This document shows, in pieces, positions 55,886-64,000 of a DNA stretch of 64,000 nt. A model generated the notes under the pieces. The model saw nothing but the letters and a program-made list of their open reading frames with translations. It was not told the origin of the DNA and made no database searches. Source of the DNA: Paraliobacillus ryukyuensis (GTDB taxonomy: Bacteria > Bacillota > Bacilli > Bacillales > Amphibacillaceae); assembly GCF_003315295.1 (NCBI RefSeq), contig NZ_QNRI01000006.1, positions 97,700 through 161,699 on the forward strand, written 5' to 3'. The position numbers and the translations under genes are program-made. Numbering within the stretch: position 1 is the first letter of the stretch; every line of letters starts with the position of its first letter.

Positions 55886-57082
55886 ATGGCTGCAAATCGT
55901 CGTTTATTTACCTCAGAGTCCGTAACAGAAGGACATCCTGATAAAATTAGTGATCAGATTTCTGATGCAATTCTTGATGAAATCTTAACAAATGATCCCA
56001 ATGCACGTGTAGCGTGTGAAACTACTGTAACCACTGGCTTAGTCCTAGTTGCTGGAGAAATTACTACTTCTACCTATGTAGATATTCCTCAAATTGTGAG
56101 AAAAACAATAAAAGAAATTGGTTATACAAGAGCCAAATATGGTTTTGATGCAGAAACATGTGCTGTGTTAACAGCGATTGACGAACAATCACCAGATATA
56201 GCTGGTGGTGTTAATCAAGCACTTGAGGCTCGTGAAGGGCAAATGACAGAAGATGAAATTGAAGCAATTGGCGCGGGTGATCAAGGATTAATGTTCGGTT
56301 ATGCCAACAATGAAACACCTGAATTAATGCCGTTACCGATTTCTTTAGCTCATAAATTAGCGAAGCAACTCGCCGATGTGCGTAAAGATAAAACGTTAGA
56401 TTACTTAAGACCTGATGGGAAAACACAGGTAACAGTTGAATATGGCGAGAATGATGAACCAATTCGAATTGATACAATTGTCATTTCGACGCAGCATCAT
56501 CCCGATGTTCCACTGGAAAAAATTCAAGCAGACTTAAAAGAATATGTGATTAATCCAATTGTTCCAGTACATCTATTGGATGGCGAAACGAAATATTTTA
56601 TTAATCCAACTGGACGTTTTGTGATTGGTGGGCCACAAGGTGACGCTGGATTAACAGGACGAAAGATTATTGTAGATACATATGGTGGATATGCACGACA
56701 TGGTGGTGGTGCATTTAGCGGTAAAGATGCTACAAAAGTGGATCGTTCAGCGGCTTATGCGGCTAGATATGTTGCTAAAAATATTGTTGCTGCAGAACTT
56801 GCTACTGCTTGTGAAGTACAACTTGCTTATGCGATTGGGGTAGCAGAACCGGTATCCATTTCAATTAATACATTTGGAAGTGGCAAAGTGAGTGAAGAAA
56901 CGCTCGTTCAATCTGTGCGTTCTATTTTTGACCTTCGACCAGCTGGTATTATTCGCATGCTAGATTTGCGTCAACCAATCTATCGTCAAACAGCTGCCTA
57001 CGGTCATTTTGGCAGAACAGATGCAACTTTCCCTTGGGAAAAAACAGATAAAGTAGAAGCGTTAAAGACTTTTGTGCAATAA
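55886..57082 (+). CDS. metK: S-adenosylmethionine synthase
   Basis: The product has 398 residues. Signatures are [20 protein letters not shown] (ATP/Mg site), [12 protein letters not shown] and [19 protein letters not shown] (phosphate loop). It makes SAM from methionine and ATP, feeding the several methyltransferases and radical-SAM enzyme nearby. GAAGGGAGATT precedes ATG 55886. The leader lacks a recognisable S-box, unlike many Bacillaceae metK genes. Confidence 0.97.
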   Translation: MAANRRLFTSESVTEGHPDKISDQISDAILDEILTNDPNARVACETTVTTGLVLVAGEITTSTYVDIPQIVRKTIKEIGYTRAKYGFDAETCAVLTAIDEQSPDIAGGVNQALEAREGQMTEDEIEAIGAGDQGLMFGYANNETPELMPLPISLAHKLAKQLADVRKDKTLDYLRPDGKTQVTVEYGENDEPIRIDTIVISTQHHPDVPLEKIQADLKEYVINPIVPVHLLDGETKYFINPTGRFVIGGPQGDAGLTGRKIIVDTYGGYARHGGGAFSGKDATKVDRSAAYAARYVAKNIVAAELATACEVQLAYAIGVAEPVSISINTFGSGKVSEETLVQSVRSIFDLRPAGIIRMLDLRQPIYRQTAAYGHFGRTDATFPWEKTDKVEALKTFVQ

Positions 57083-57116
57083 ATCTAAATATCAAAAAAG
57101 CACCAGGTTATGAACT

Positions 57117-57163
57117 GCACCCCAAATTTTAGACACTATCTAAAATTTGGAGGTGCTTTTTTA
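57117..57163 (+). terminator. Terminator of metK, resembling an IS3-type end
   Basis: gcaccccaaattttaga (57117-57133) pairs with tctaaaatttggaggtgc (57139-57156), one bulge, then T6. The preceding TGAACTGCACCCC (57111-57123) resembles terminal repeats of IS3/IS150-family elements. Confidence 0.78.
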
Positions 57164-57304
57164 GTAAACAAGTTTGGCTAATTATTGTCCACATTGAACA
57201 TTATCATTCAAATATAGCTGTTTAAGCTAAACATAGAATTGTAATGCATGGTATACTGTATAATAAGCAAATAATGAATGTTTGAAAGAAATGAGGTATG
57301 AACG

Positions 57305-58384
57305 TTGCGACACCAAGTTACCCGATTTGCACCATTATTGATGCGCTCTGTATTTAAAAAGATTTTTCCTGAAGTATCAAAGCAGTTACATTATTGGAAA
57401 ACAAAAGCAGATGCGATTCCAAATATAGAATTAAGAGAGCAAGCTTTAGCAAGTATAAGCTCAAAAAAATTTCACTGCCAAGGTGGAAGTGTGTATAGTG
57501 TATTGGCTGAAGCAAGATGGAAAGATGCCATTCAATTCATTGTAGCGTATCAAACGATAAGTGATTATTTGGATAATTTGTGTGATCGAAGCACTTCATT
57601 AGATCCGAAAGATTTCCGTATGCTTCATCAATCAATGGAAGATGCATTGTCACCAGAGGCTGCTGTGAAGAATTATTATCAATTCAGAGAAGACCAAAAT
57701 GATGGTGGATATTTGACTGCCCTAGTCCAAACTTGTCAAGAAGCCTTAAGGAGTATACCGTCATATGAAATGATACAAAGTTATTGCTTGCGTCTAGAGC
57801 AATTATATAGTGATCTTCAAGTACATAAACATGTAAAAAAAGAAGAGAGAATTCCCAGGTTAGAAAACTGGTTTCAAAATTTTAAAGAAAAATGGCCATC
57901 TTTAAGTTGGTATGAATTTTCTGCATCAAGTGGGTCAACATTAGGTATTTTTTGTATGATTGGCTACGCGATGGGGGGGAAAATGAATGTTTCATTAGCG
58001 GAAAACATTCTTGAAAGTTATTTTCCATTTATGCAAGGGTTACACATCTTGCTTGATTACTACATTGATCAACAAGAAGATTTGGAGGAAGATGATCTGA
58101 ATTTTTGTAACTATTATCGGGATGAAACACATTTAAAAGAGCGGTTATTATTTTTTATTAAGCAAACAAACAAAAGCGTTCAACTATTGCCACATAAACA
58201 TTTTCATGAAATGGTCCATAATGGTTTAGTTGGTTTATATCTAGCCGATCCTAAAGTAAAAGATTTACAAAATGGCAAACAAATAACTCGAATGCTTTTG
58301 CAAGCCAGTGGTATACGTTCGACGTTCTTTCACATAAATATCAAATTATATAATCGTCTGAAGGGAAAAACCCAAGAAGCGTAA
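57305..58384 (+). CDS. ytpB: Tetraprenyl-beta-curcumene synthase YtpB
   Basis: The product has 359 residues and belongs to the YtpB/DUF2600 terpene synthases. An aspartate motif DYLDNLCDR (residues ~84-92) and a second acidic segment DYYIDQQEDLEEDD are present. It cyclises tetraprenyl diphosphate, the first step to the C35 terpenes (sporulenes and related) of Bacillus. The start is TTG 57305 after a weak GAGGT; the ATG at 57299 is out of frame. In B. subtilis ytpB is next to ytpA; here no ytpA is adjacent and ytqB is convergent. Confidence 0.88.
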   Translation: MRHQVTRFAPLLMRSVFKKIFPEVSKQLHYWKTKADAIPNIELREQALASISSKKFHCQGGSVYSVLAEARWKDAIQFIVAYQTISDYLDNLCDRSTSLDPKDFRMLHQSMEDALSPEAAVKNYYQFREDQNDGGYLTALVQTCQEALRSIPSYEMIQSYCLRLEQLYSDLQVHKHVKKEERIPRLENWFQNFKEKWPSLSWYEFSASSGSTLGIFCMIGYAMGGKMNVSLAENILESYFPFMQGLHILLDYYIDQQEDLEEDDLNFCNYYRDETHLKERLLFFIKQTNKSVQLLPHKHFHEMVHNGLVGLYLADPKVKDLQNGKQITRMLLQASGIRSTFFHINIKLYNRLKGKTQEA

Positions 58385-58394
58385 CTTCTTGGGT

Positions 58395-58961
58395 TTACTT
58401 TTTTTCAATAGCTAAAATAAATGGTGGCTGATTAATCTGGTTAATAAAACCATATTGCAGCACCCGATAATGTGCTTGGTCAAGTGCGGTTAGGTGATCA
58501 TAAAGCGCATCTTTTTCTTCCGCTCCTCCAGGGTGACCGTGATACACAACAAGTACTATTCTTCCACCTGGTTTTAGATTAGCGGCTAATATGGATACTG
58601 CTTCGATGGTAGTAGCAGCTTTGGTAATAATCGTCTTATCACTTTTTGGTAAATAGCCAAGATTAAAGATTGCGCCAGCTACTTGTCCTTGCTGTTCTTT
58701 TTGTAGGTAGTTATCAATGTTCTCATGTCCATCTAAATGTAATTCAACATTGGTTTGATTATGTTGTGCTAGTTTGTTCTTCGTCTCTTCAATAGCTTGT
58801 TCTTGTACATCAAAAGCTAAAACTTTGCCAGTTTGTCCAGTTACTTGACTAAGAAAAAGTGTATCATTCCCATTGCCACAAGTTGCATCTACTGCAAGAT
58901 CACCCGGCTTGATTACTTGTTCAAGTAACTCATGTGCAAATGGGATAACAGGCTTTAGCAT
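58395..58961 (-). CDS. mnmM: tRNA mnm5s2U methyltransferase YtqB (MnmM)
   Basis: A 188-residue SAM methyltransferase: motif I DLAVDATCGNGNDTLFL, then AFDVQEQAIEETKNKL, IFNLGYLPKSDK (active-site NLGYLP) and VYHGHPGG. YtqB family enzymes have been identified as MnmM, which methylates 5-aminomethyl-2-thiouridine in tRNA wobble positions. It overlaps its partner ytqA by seven bases, implying coupled translation. Confidence 0.88.
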   Translation of the reverse strand: MLKPVIPFAHELLEQVIKPGDLAVDATCGNGNDTLFLSQVTGQTGKVLAFDVQEQAIEETKNKLAQHNQTNVELHLDGHENIDNYLQKEQQGQVAGAIFNLGYLPKSDKTIITKAATTIEAVSILAANLKPGGRIVLVVYHGHPGGAEEKDALYDHLTALDQAHYRVLQYGFINQINQPPFILAIEKK

Positions 58962-59917
58962 GAGAGCACCTTGGCATGTGTATTGTGATACTTCCCTTGC
59001 CAGCTGTTTCGGCGGTCTAGTTCTGCATCAATACTGTTTAATACTTCCCATTTATTCATACTCCACATGGGGCCAATCAATAATTCCGGTGGTCCATCGC
59101 CAGTAATACGATGAATGATCATTTCTTTTGGAAGGATCTCTAGCTGATCGACAACAAGTTTAATATAATCTTCTCGGGATAAAAATTGAAGTTGTCCTTT
59201 TTCGTATTGTTTCACCATTGGTGTTCCTTTTAATAAGTGCATTAAGTGAATCTTAATCCCTTGGACATCCATCTCACTAACAGCCTTGGCAGTATCAAAC
59301 ATCATTTGATAATCTTCACCAGGTAGACCATTAATAATGTGGCTACAAACTCGAATATTGTGTTTGCGTAGCTTTTCCACACCTTCAAGGTAGCAATCCA
59401 TATCATGGGCACGATTAATTAAATCAGACGTTTCTTGGTGCATGGTTTGTAAACCTAATTCTATCCATAGATAGGTACGTTCATTTAATTCAGCTAGATA
59501 TTCGACAACGTCATCCGGCAAACTATCAGGTCTGGTTGCAATGGAAAGACCAACAACCCCTTCTTGTTTTAAGATCTTTTCGAATTTTTCTCTAAGTTCA
59601 GCTACAGGTGCATGCGTGTTTGTATAGGCTTGAAAATAACCCATATATTTTGCATCCTTCCATTTATGGTGCATGCTATCTTTTACTTTGTTAAATTGTG
59701 TTTCTAAATCATCGACACGATCTCCTGCAAAGTCGCCACTGCCTGCAGCAGAACAAAATGTGCAGCCGCCATGTGCTACGGTACCATCTCTATTTGGGCA
59801 GTCGAATCCGCCATCAAGTGCAACCTTAAATATTTTCTGTCCAAACGTGTTTTTTAAATGATAATTCCATGAATGATATCGTTTGTGATCAAACGAATAA
59901 GGAAATGGATTTTGCAA
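58955..59917 (-). CDS. mnmL: Radical SAM protein YtqA (MnmL)
   Basis: The product has 320 residues. The cluster-binding cysteines lie in DCPNRDGTVAHGGCTFCSA, a CX11-12CX2C variant of the radical SAM motif; SIATRPDSLPDDVV and HIINGLPGEDYQMMFDTAK are typical of this Elp3-like group. YtqA (MnmL) works with YtqB in the alternative route to mnm5s2U in Gram-positive bacteria. TTG 59917 is chosen because AAAGGAG lies eight bases upstream; the ATG at 59956 lies before that site. First gene of the pair. Confidence 0.88.
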   Translation of the reverse strand: MQNPFPYSFDHKRYHSWNYHLKNTFGQKIFKVALDGGFDCPNRDGTVAHGGCTFCSAAGSGDFAGDRVDDLETQFNKVKDSMHHKWKDAKYMGYFQAYTNTHAPVAELREKFEKILKQEGVVGLSIATRPDSLPDDVVEYLAELNERTYLWIELGLQTMHQETSDLINRAHDMDCYLEGVEKLRKHNIRVCSHIINGLPGEDYQMMFDTAKAVSEMDVQGIKIHLMHLLKGTPMVKQYEKGQLQFLSREDYIKLVVDQLEILPKEMIIHRITGDGPPELLIGPMWSMNKWEVLNSIDAELDRRNSWQGKYHNTHAKVLSC

Positions 59918-60099
59918 CAATAAAACTCCTTTTAACTTATGTGTTTTCAACTTCATGCTTCTTCTAAGAGGCAGTTTCTTTTTCTTGTATAGAAAAAGAT
60001 TTTTCGCATATCAATTATTGTAGCACGAATGAGGAACTAAAATCACTTCCTTATGTATGATTTCTTCATAATTACAGAAGCTAGCCACGAGGTGATTTA

Positions 60100-60375
60100 A
60101 TGGCAACAAGACAGTCAATAGAAAATATCATCGAAAAAGCTGAAAACGTACTAAGCGAAGCAAAAGATCAATTAAATGTAGCAAATCGAAATGGCTATGA
60201 GATAAATGAATCCTATGATCGTGCGCAGAGACACTTGAGTAATTTAGATGCAGAAATTAATAAATTAATGGATAGTGCTAACCATCAACAAAGAGAACAG
60301 TTACATCGTTTACATTTACAGGTTAGTGCTTATTTGAATGACATGATCTTAGATCAAACTCAATTGTTTGATTAA
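60100..60375 (+). CDS. ytzC: YtzC family protein (DUF2524)
   Basis: A 91-residue, wholly helical cytosolic protein, the same length as B. subtilis YtzC; heptad-like Leu/Ile spacing and DQQ-type SANHQQREQLHRLHLQ suggest a coiled coil. Function unknown. ACGAGGTGA precedes ATG 60100. It lies between ytqA and leuS, as in B. subtilis. Confidence 0.83.
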   Translation: MATRQSIENIIEKAENVLSEAKDQLNVANRNGYEINESYDRAQRHLSNLDAEINKLMDSANHQQREQLHRLHLQVSAYLNDMILDQTQLFD

Positions 60376-60414
60376 GTTGTTTCTGATACCTTCTAAACTT
60401 GGTGTTGTAGCCGC

Positions 60415-60443
60415 TTGACAAATAGGAACGTTTTTTTTAAAAT
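60415..60443 (+). promoter_or_regulatory. Sigma-A promoter of the leuS T-box leader
   Basis: TTGACA (60415-60420), exact 17-base spacer, TAAAAT (60438-60443). Confidence 0.75.
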
Positions 60444-60463
60444 ACGTATACAATAAGAGGAAC

Positions 60464-60702
60464 AACAATGATGAGGAATAGTAACAAAGTCGCAAGTAAA
60501 CTAGAGAGATAACGGTTGGTGAAAGTTATCCTTGTGATTCGTGAACTCGCCTTTAATGTTGTAGTGATGAACATAAGTAGTTGCTGCCGTGTGATTCTGC
60601 GTTAAAGAATAAAAAAAGTGAGTGTCTGCAAAGTCGGACATTAATTTTGGGTGGTACCGCGGGAAGACTCTCGTCCCATTTTGGGATGGAGAGTCTTTTT
60701 TA
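60464..60702 (+). promoter_or_regulatory. T-box leader, leucine-specific
   Basis: The T-box core TGGGTGGTACCGCG lies at 60648-60661. Stem I contains the specifier CTC (60546-60548) in the context GTGAACTCGCC, which reads leucine. The terminator pairs aagactctcgtccca with tgggatggagagtctt at 60664-60698 and ends in T6. Uncharged tRNA-Leu binding should favour antitermination and leuS expression. Confidence 0.95.
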
Positions 60703-60765
60703 CGTATATAGAACAAACGTTCCGAAATCGACTAATACATAACCTTAGAAGGAGGCATTATTTTC

Positions 60766-63186
60766 ATGTCATTCGACCATAAAGTAATTGAAAAAAAATG
60801 GCGTAATTACTGGCTAGATAATAAAACATTTAAAAGCAATACCAAAACAAACAAGGAAAAATTTTATGCATTGGATATGTTCCCCTATCCATCTGGATCT
60901 GGTCTTCACGTAGGTCATCCAGAAGGCTATACCGCTACGGATATCATTTCACGCATGAAACGTATGCAAGGGTATGAAGTGTTACATCCAATGGGGTGGG
61001 ATGCTTTTGGTTTACCTGCTGAGCAATATGCGTTAGACACCGGGAATGACCCAGAAGCTTTCACGCGAAAAAATATTGATACCTTTCGTAGACAAATTCA
61101 AGAGCTCGGTTTTTCGTATGATTGGGATCGTGAAGTGAACACGACAGATCCGAATTATTATAAATGGACCCAATGGATTTTCTTGAAATTATATGAAAAA
61201 GGTCTGGCATATGTTGATGAGGTTCCGGTAAACTGGTGTCCAGCATTAGGAACCGTGCTTGCGAACGAAGAAGTAATCGATGGAAAAAGTGAACGTGGCG
61301 GACATCCTGTGGAACGTAAACCAATGAAACAATGGATGTTAAAAATTACTGCCTACGCTGATCGACTTTTAGAAGATCTTGAAGAATTAGATTGGCCGGA
61401 AAGCATCAAAGATATGCAACGCAATTGGATTGGCCGTTCAGAAGGGGCAGAAGTAACGTTTGATATTGACGGTTCTGATGAGAAAATTACTGCTTTTACG
61501 ACACGACCAGATACATTGTTTGGTGCAACCTATACTGTCCTTGCACCAGAGCACCCATTAGTAGATAAAGTAGTAACAGTGGATCAGCAAGCTGCAGTTA
61601 CTGCGTATTTAGATCAAGTAAAAACAAAAAGTGACTTAGAACGTACTGATTTAGCAAAAGACAAAACAGGTGTGTTCACAGGTGGTTATGCAATTAATCC
61701 AATTAATGGTGAAAAACTACCAATCTGGATTGCAGACTATGTGCTAATGAGCTATGGCTCTGGAGCGATCATGGCTGTACCTGCACATGATGAACGCGAT
61801 TATGAATTTGCCCAAAAATTTGATTTGTCTATCGTGCCTGTACTAGAAGGTGGCGACATCGCGAAGGAAGCTTATGTAGGTGATGGCAAACATATTAACT
61901 CTGATTTCTTGAATGGTTTAAACAAAGAAGAAGGTATTAACCAAGCGATTGACTGGTTAGAAACGCATAACAAAGGAGAAAGAAAAGTAACGTATCGATT
62001 GCGTGATTGGTTGTTCAGTCGCCAGCGCTATTGGGGAGAACCAATTCCTGTTATTCATTGGGAGGATGGAACAACGACAGGGGTTAATGAAGAAGATTTA
62101 CCATTAGTACTCCCAAAAACAACAGAGATCAAACCATCAGGCACAGGTGAATCACCACTTGCGAATATTGATGATTGGGTAAATGTTGTCGATCCGATAA
62201 CGGGTATGAAAGGTAGAAGAGAGACAAATACAATGCCACAATGGGCAGGTAGCTGCTGGTACTTCTTACGTTTTATTGATCCAGATAATACAGCGAAATT
62301 AGCAGACTACGATGACTTGAAGAAATGGCTCCCAGTGGATATTTATATCGGTGGAGCAGAACATGCGGTGTTACACTTATTGTATGCTCGTTTCTGGCAT
62401 AAATTCTTGTATGATATCGGCGTAGTGCCTACGAATGAACCTTTTATGAAATTATACAACCAAGGAATGATTCTTGGAGAGAATAACGAAAAAATGAGTA
62501 AATCAAAAGGGAATGTCGTGAATCCAGATGAGATTATTGCAACACACGGTGCAGATACACTACGTTTGTATGAAATGTTCATGGGACCATTAGACGCTTC
62601 TGTTGCATGGTCAACCAATGGCTTGGATGGCGCTAGACGTTTCTTAGATCGTATATGGCGTTTATTTGTATCAGAAGAAAAGAATCAACTATCAGCAAAA
62701 GTAGTAGACAGTGTGACAAGTGACTCATTAGAGAAGGTATATCATGATACAGTCAAAAAGGTAACAGAGAACTTTGAGGATCTTCGCTTTAATACTGGTA
62801 TTTCACAAATGATGGTTTTTGTAAATGACGCTTATAAAGCTGATGAAATATCAAAAGATTACGCAGAAGGCTTTGTAAAGCTGCTATCTCCTGTTGCACC
62901 GCACCTTGCAGAAGAACTATGGCACATCCTTGGTCATGATGAAACGATTGCTTATCAAGCATGGCCAGCATTCGATGAAGCGAAGCTAGTAGAGAATGAA
63001 GTGGAAATTGCTATTCAGGTGATGGGTAAAGTTAGAGCTAAAATCATGATAGATAAAAATGCCTCAAAAGAAGAATTAGAACAAAAAGCATTAGAAAATG
63101 AAACAATTAAAGAAAGACTAGAAGGAAAAACGATCCGAAAAGTGATTGCTGTACCTGGTAAGCTTGTCAATATAGTTGCTAACTAA
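60766..63186 (+). CDS. leuS: Leucyl-tRNA synthetase
   Basis: An 806-residue class I synthetase. The HIGH-type motif is in [15 protein letters not shown] near residue 47. The editing domain (CP1) has [12 protein letters not shown] and [23 protein letters not shown] lies near residue 579, and a C-terminal helical/anticodon part follows. AGGAGG precedes ATG 60766. It is regulated by the T-box upstream and ended by a strong hairpin. Confidence 0.98.
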   Translation: MSFDHKVIEKKWRNYWLDNKTFKSNTKTNKEKFYALDMFPYPSGSGLHVGHPEGYTATDIISRMKRMQGYEVLHPMGWDAFGLPAEQYALDTGNDPEAFTRKNIDTFRRQIQELGFSYDWDREVNTTDPNYYKWTQWIFLKLYEKGLAYVDEVPVNWCPALGTVLANEEVIDGKSERGGHPVERKPMKQWMLKITAYADRLLEDLEELDWPESIKDMQRNWIGRSEGAEVTFDIDGSDEKITAFTTRPDTLFGATYTVLAPEHPLVDKVVTVDQQAAVTAYLDQVKTKSDLERTDLAKDKTGVFTGGYAINPINGEKLPIWIADYVLMSYGSGAIMAVPAHDERDYEFAQKFDLSIVPVLEGGDIAKEAYVGDGKHINSDFLNGLNKEEGINQAIDWLETHNKGERKVTYRLRDWLFSRQRYWGEPIPVIHWEDGTTTGVNEEDLPLVLPKTTEIKPSGTGESPLANIDDWVNVVDPITGMKGRRETNTMPQWAGSCWYFLRFIDPDNTAKLADYDDLKKWLPVDIYIGGAEHAVLHLLYARFWHKFLYDIGVVPTNEPFMKLYNQGMILGENNEKMSKSKGNVVNPDEIIATHGADTLRLYEMFMGPLDASVAWSTNGLDGARRFLDRIWRLFVSEEKNQLSAKVVDSVTSDSLEKVYHDTVKKVTENFEDLRFNTGISQMMVFVNDAYKADEISKDYAEGFVKLLSPVAPHLAEELWHILGHDETIAYQAWPAFDEAKLVENEVEIAIQVMGKVRAKIMIDKNASKEELEQKALENETIKERLEGKTIRKVIAVPGKLVNIVAN

Positions 63187-63191
63187 CCTCA

Positions 63192-63229
63192 ATAAGGACC
63201 TATGCGTTGTAACGCGTAGGTTCTTTTTG
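63192..63229 (+). terminator. Terminator of leuS
   Basis: aaggacctatgcgtt (63194-63208) pairs with aacgcgtaggttctt (63211-63225), followed by T5. Confidence 0.87.
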
Positions 63230-63316
63230 CGTGAACCATGATAAAATGAAGAAGATCTCAGAAGCAGGGAGATTTTAAAGTGCAGGTACATTTTGTTTTC
63301 AAACATCTTAGAGTAA

Positions 63317-63472
63317 AATCGACTACAGTTAGGAGTATTTAGTTATAATCTACGTGGAATTCGAGCCTACGAAAAAGTAGGATTCGTGTAAGAAGGCGTG
63401 TTACGCCAGTCGTTAATTTACACTAATTCATTGTCTGATGAGATTATTATGGCGATACTAAAAAGTGATTAG
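63317..63472 (+). pseudogene. C-terminal remnant of a GNAT acetyltransferase
   Basis: One frame gives NRLQLGVFSYNLRGIRAYEK, then VGFV, stop, EGVLRQ, and after SLSDEIIMAILKSD the final TAG at 63470-63472. This matches the last strand-helix region of RimJ/RimL/SpeG-type acetyltransferases (VFSYN-RAIRAYEKVGF-EG-LR). In-frame stops at 63314-63316 and 63389-63391 and the lack of an N-terminal part show decay. Bases 63230-63316 and 63473-63765 show nothing else recognisable. Confidence 0.7.
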
Positions 63473-63765
63473 GATAACCGCTATTGTAATTGTCCTTCCT
63501 TGTTCATATCTACACTCAAACGTATGGGTAGTTAGGTAAATAAACCACATAAAAAATAGTGATTTCTACAAAGTTAGAAGTTACTGTTTTATTTTAATTG
63601 TAACACTGACTTTTATCAGACCACTAAAAATAAGTTTAAAATTTCATGCACAACTAAGCTTGGTATATCATAACTTATTTTGTGTTTAGAATTAAGCTGG
63701 AGAACGTGTTTGCACAGTTTATGTTTTTAAATACTTCATTGGTTAATTTTTCTGTTGAAAAACAA

Positions 63766-63794
63766 TTGACTTTAATCTAAGTATCCTGTAATAT
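63766..63794 (+). promoter_or_regulatory. rRNA operon promoter P1
   Basis: TTGACT (63766-63771), 17-base spacer, TAATAT (63789-63794). Confidence 0.75.
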
Positions 63795-63838
63795 TAGTCT
63801 CGCTGTTGCAAAAGACAACAAAGTGAAAATAAAAAATG

Positions 63839-63867
63839 TTGACAAAAATAACGGCGGATGATAAGAT
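63839..63867 (+). promoter_or_regulatory. rRNA operon promoter P2
   Basis: TTGACA (63839-63844), 17-base spacer, TAAGAT (63862-63867). Tandem strong promoters 73 bases apart are the normal arrangement for Bacillus rrn operons. Confidence 0.82.
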
Positions 63868-64000
63868 GTAATTACTGTCGCACGAAACGATGTGTCAGTA
63901 AACAATTGATCTTTGAAAACTGAACAAAACAACCAATATGGTAAGAAGTAACATGCTAGTCAAGTTATGAGTAAAGACATCTCATAAAAGCACATTAGGT
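63868..64000 (+). other. Leader of an rRNA operon (16S gene just outside the window)
   Basis: The leader contains the conserved GATCTTTGAAAACTGAACAA at 63910-63929, found in Bacillus rrn leaders and spacers, followed by further leader sequence. The 16S start is not reached. Confidence 0.85.

Noticed and set aside
1..64000. CRISPR arrays, prophage, tRNA genes, intact IS elements
   Set aside because: No spaced direct repeats, phage gene clusters, cloverleaf sequences or transposase genes were seen.

Overview
The window is a low-GC, densely packed Bacillaceae chromosome segment from an endospore former. YunB, LytH and YutH are sporulation or coat-family proteins. There is a complete menaquinone operon, a sigma-D-type chemoreceptor promoter and classical Firmicute riboregulators. 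Gene order broadly follows the Bacillus subtilis suf-yun-yut-yum-yui-yug-men-ytk-metK-leuS interval, heavily compressed. A halotolerant Gracilibacillus/Virgibacillus/Oceanobacillus-type relative would fit, but genus cannot be fixed from the sequence. No prophage, CRISPR array, tRNA gene or intact insertion sequence was seen.

Layout. 1-4.1 kb: the end of sufB, yunD, an HD-GYP protein and yunB. 4.1-9.4 kb: a lysine riboswitch driving an NhaC-family transporter (LysW type), an NSS amino-acid transporter with its 34-residue small subunit, lytH (minus) and yutD. 9.4-12.9 kb: an accessory patch holding a membrane-protein gene interrupted by one in-frame stop, and a divergent cupin / methyltransferase-flavodoxin pair sharing one Fur box. 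13-25.9 kb: yutG, yutH, hom-thrC-thrB, a chemoreceptor, yutI, dapF, yutM, yumC/yumB and yuiC. 26-33.4 kb: yuiD, bioY with a BirA operator, deoD, an orphan HPr gene, khtT-khtU, a Cu/Zn SOD lipoprotein, patB, yugI and yuzA. 33.6-39.5 kb: pgi, a quinone oxidoreductase, the YugO potassium channel, an M42 peptidase and an FMN-riboswitch-controlled ribU.

40-48.5 kb holds the menaquinone pathway: menA and a MenI-type thioesterase on the minus strand face menF-menD-menH-menB-menE on the plus strand. 48.5-55.2 kb: a LexA-controlled UvrX-type polymerase with its YolD partner, the Fur-controlled siderophore ATPase YusV, an unknown anchored protein, the Nudix enzyme YtkD and the YtlACD ABC importer. 55.9-63.2 kb: metK, ytpB, the tRNA-modification pair ytqB-ytqA, ytzC and leuS behind a T-box. 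The window ends in tandem rRNA promoters and the leader of an rrn operon whose 16S gene lies just beyond.

The genes form several small nutrient-sensing circuits: lysine, FMN and leucyl-tRNA by RNA leaders, iron by two Fur boxes, biotin by BirA, and DNA damage by LexA. The most unusual items are the Fur-box module with face-to-face promoters and an uncharacterised methyltransferase, the LexA site embedded in both a terminator and a promoter, the yunB ribosome-binding site buried in a terminator, and the in-frame stop in the 9.4-10.9 kb gene.
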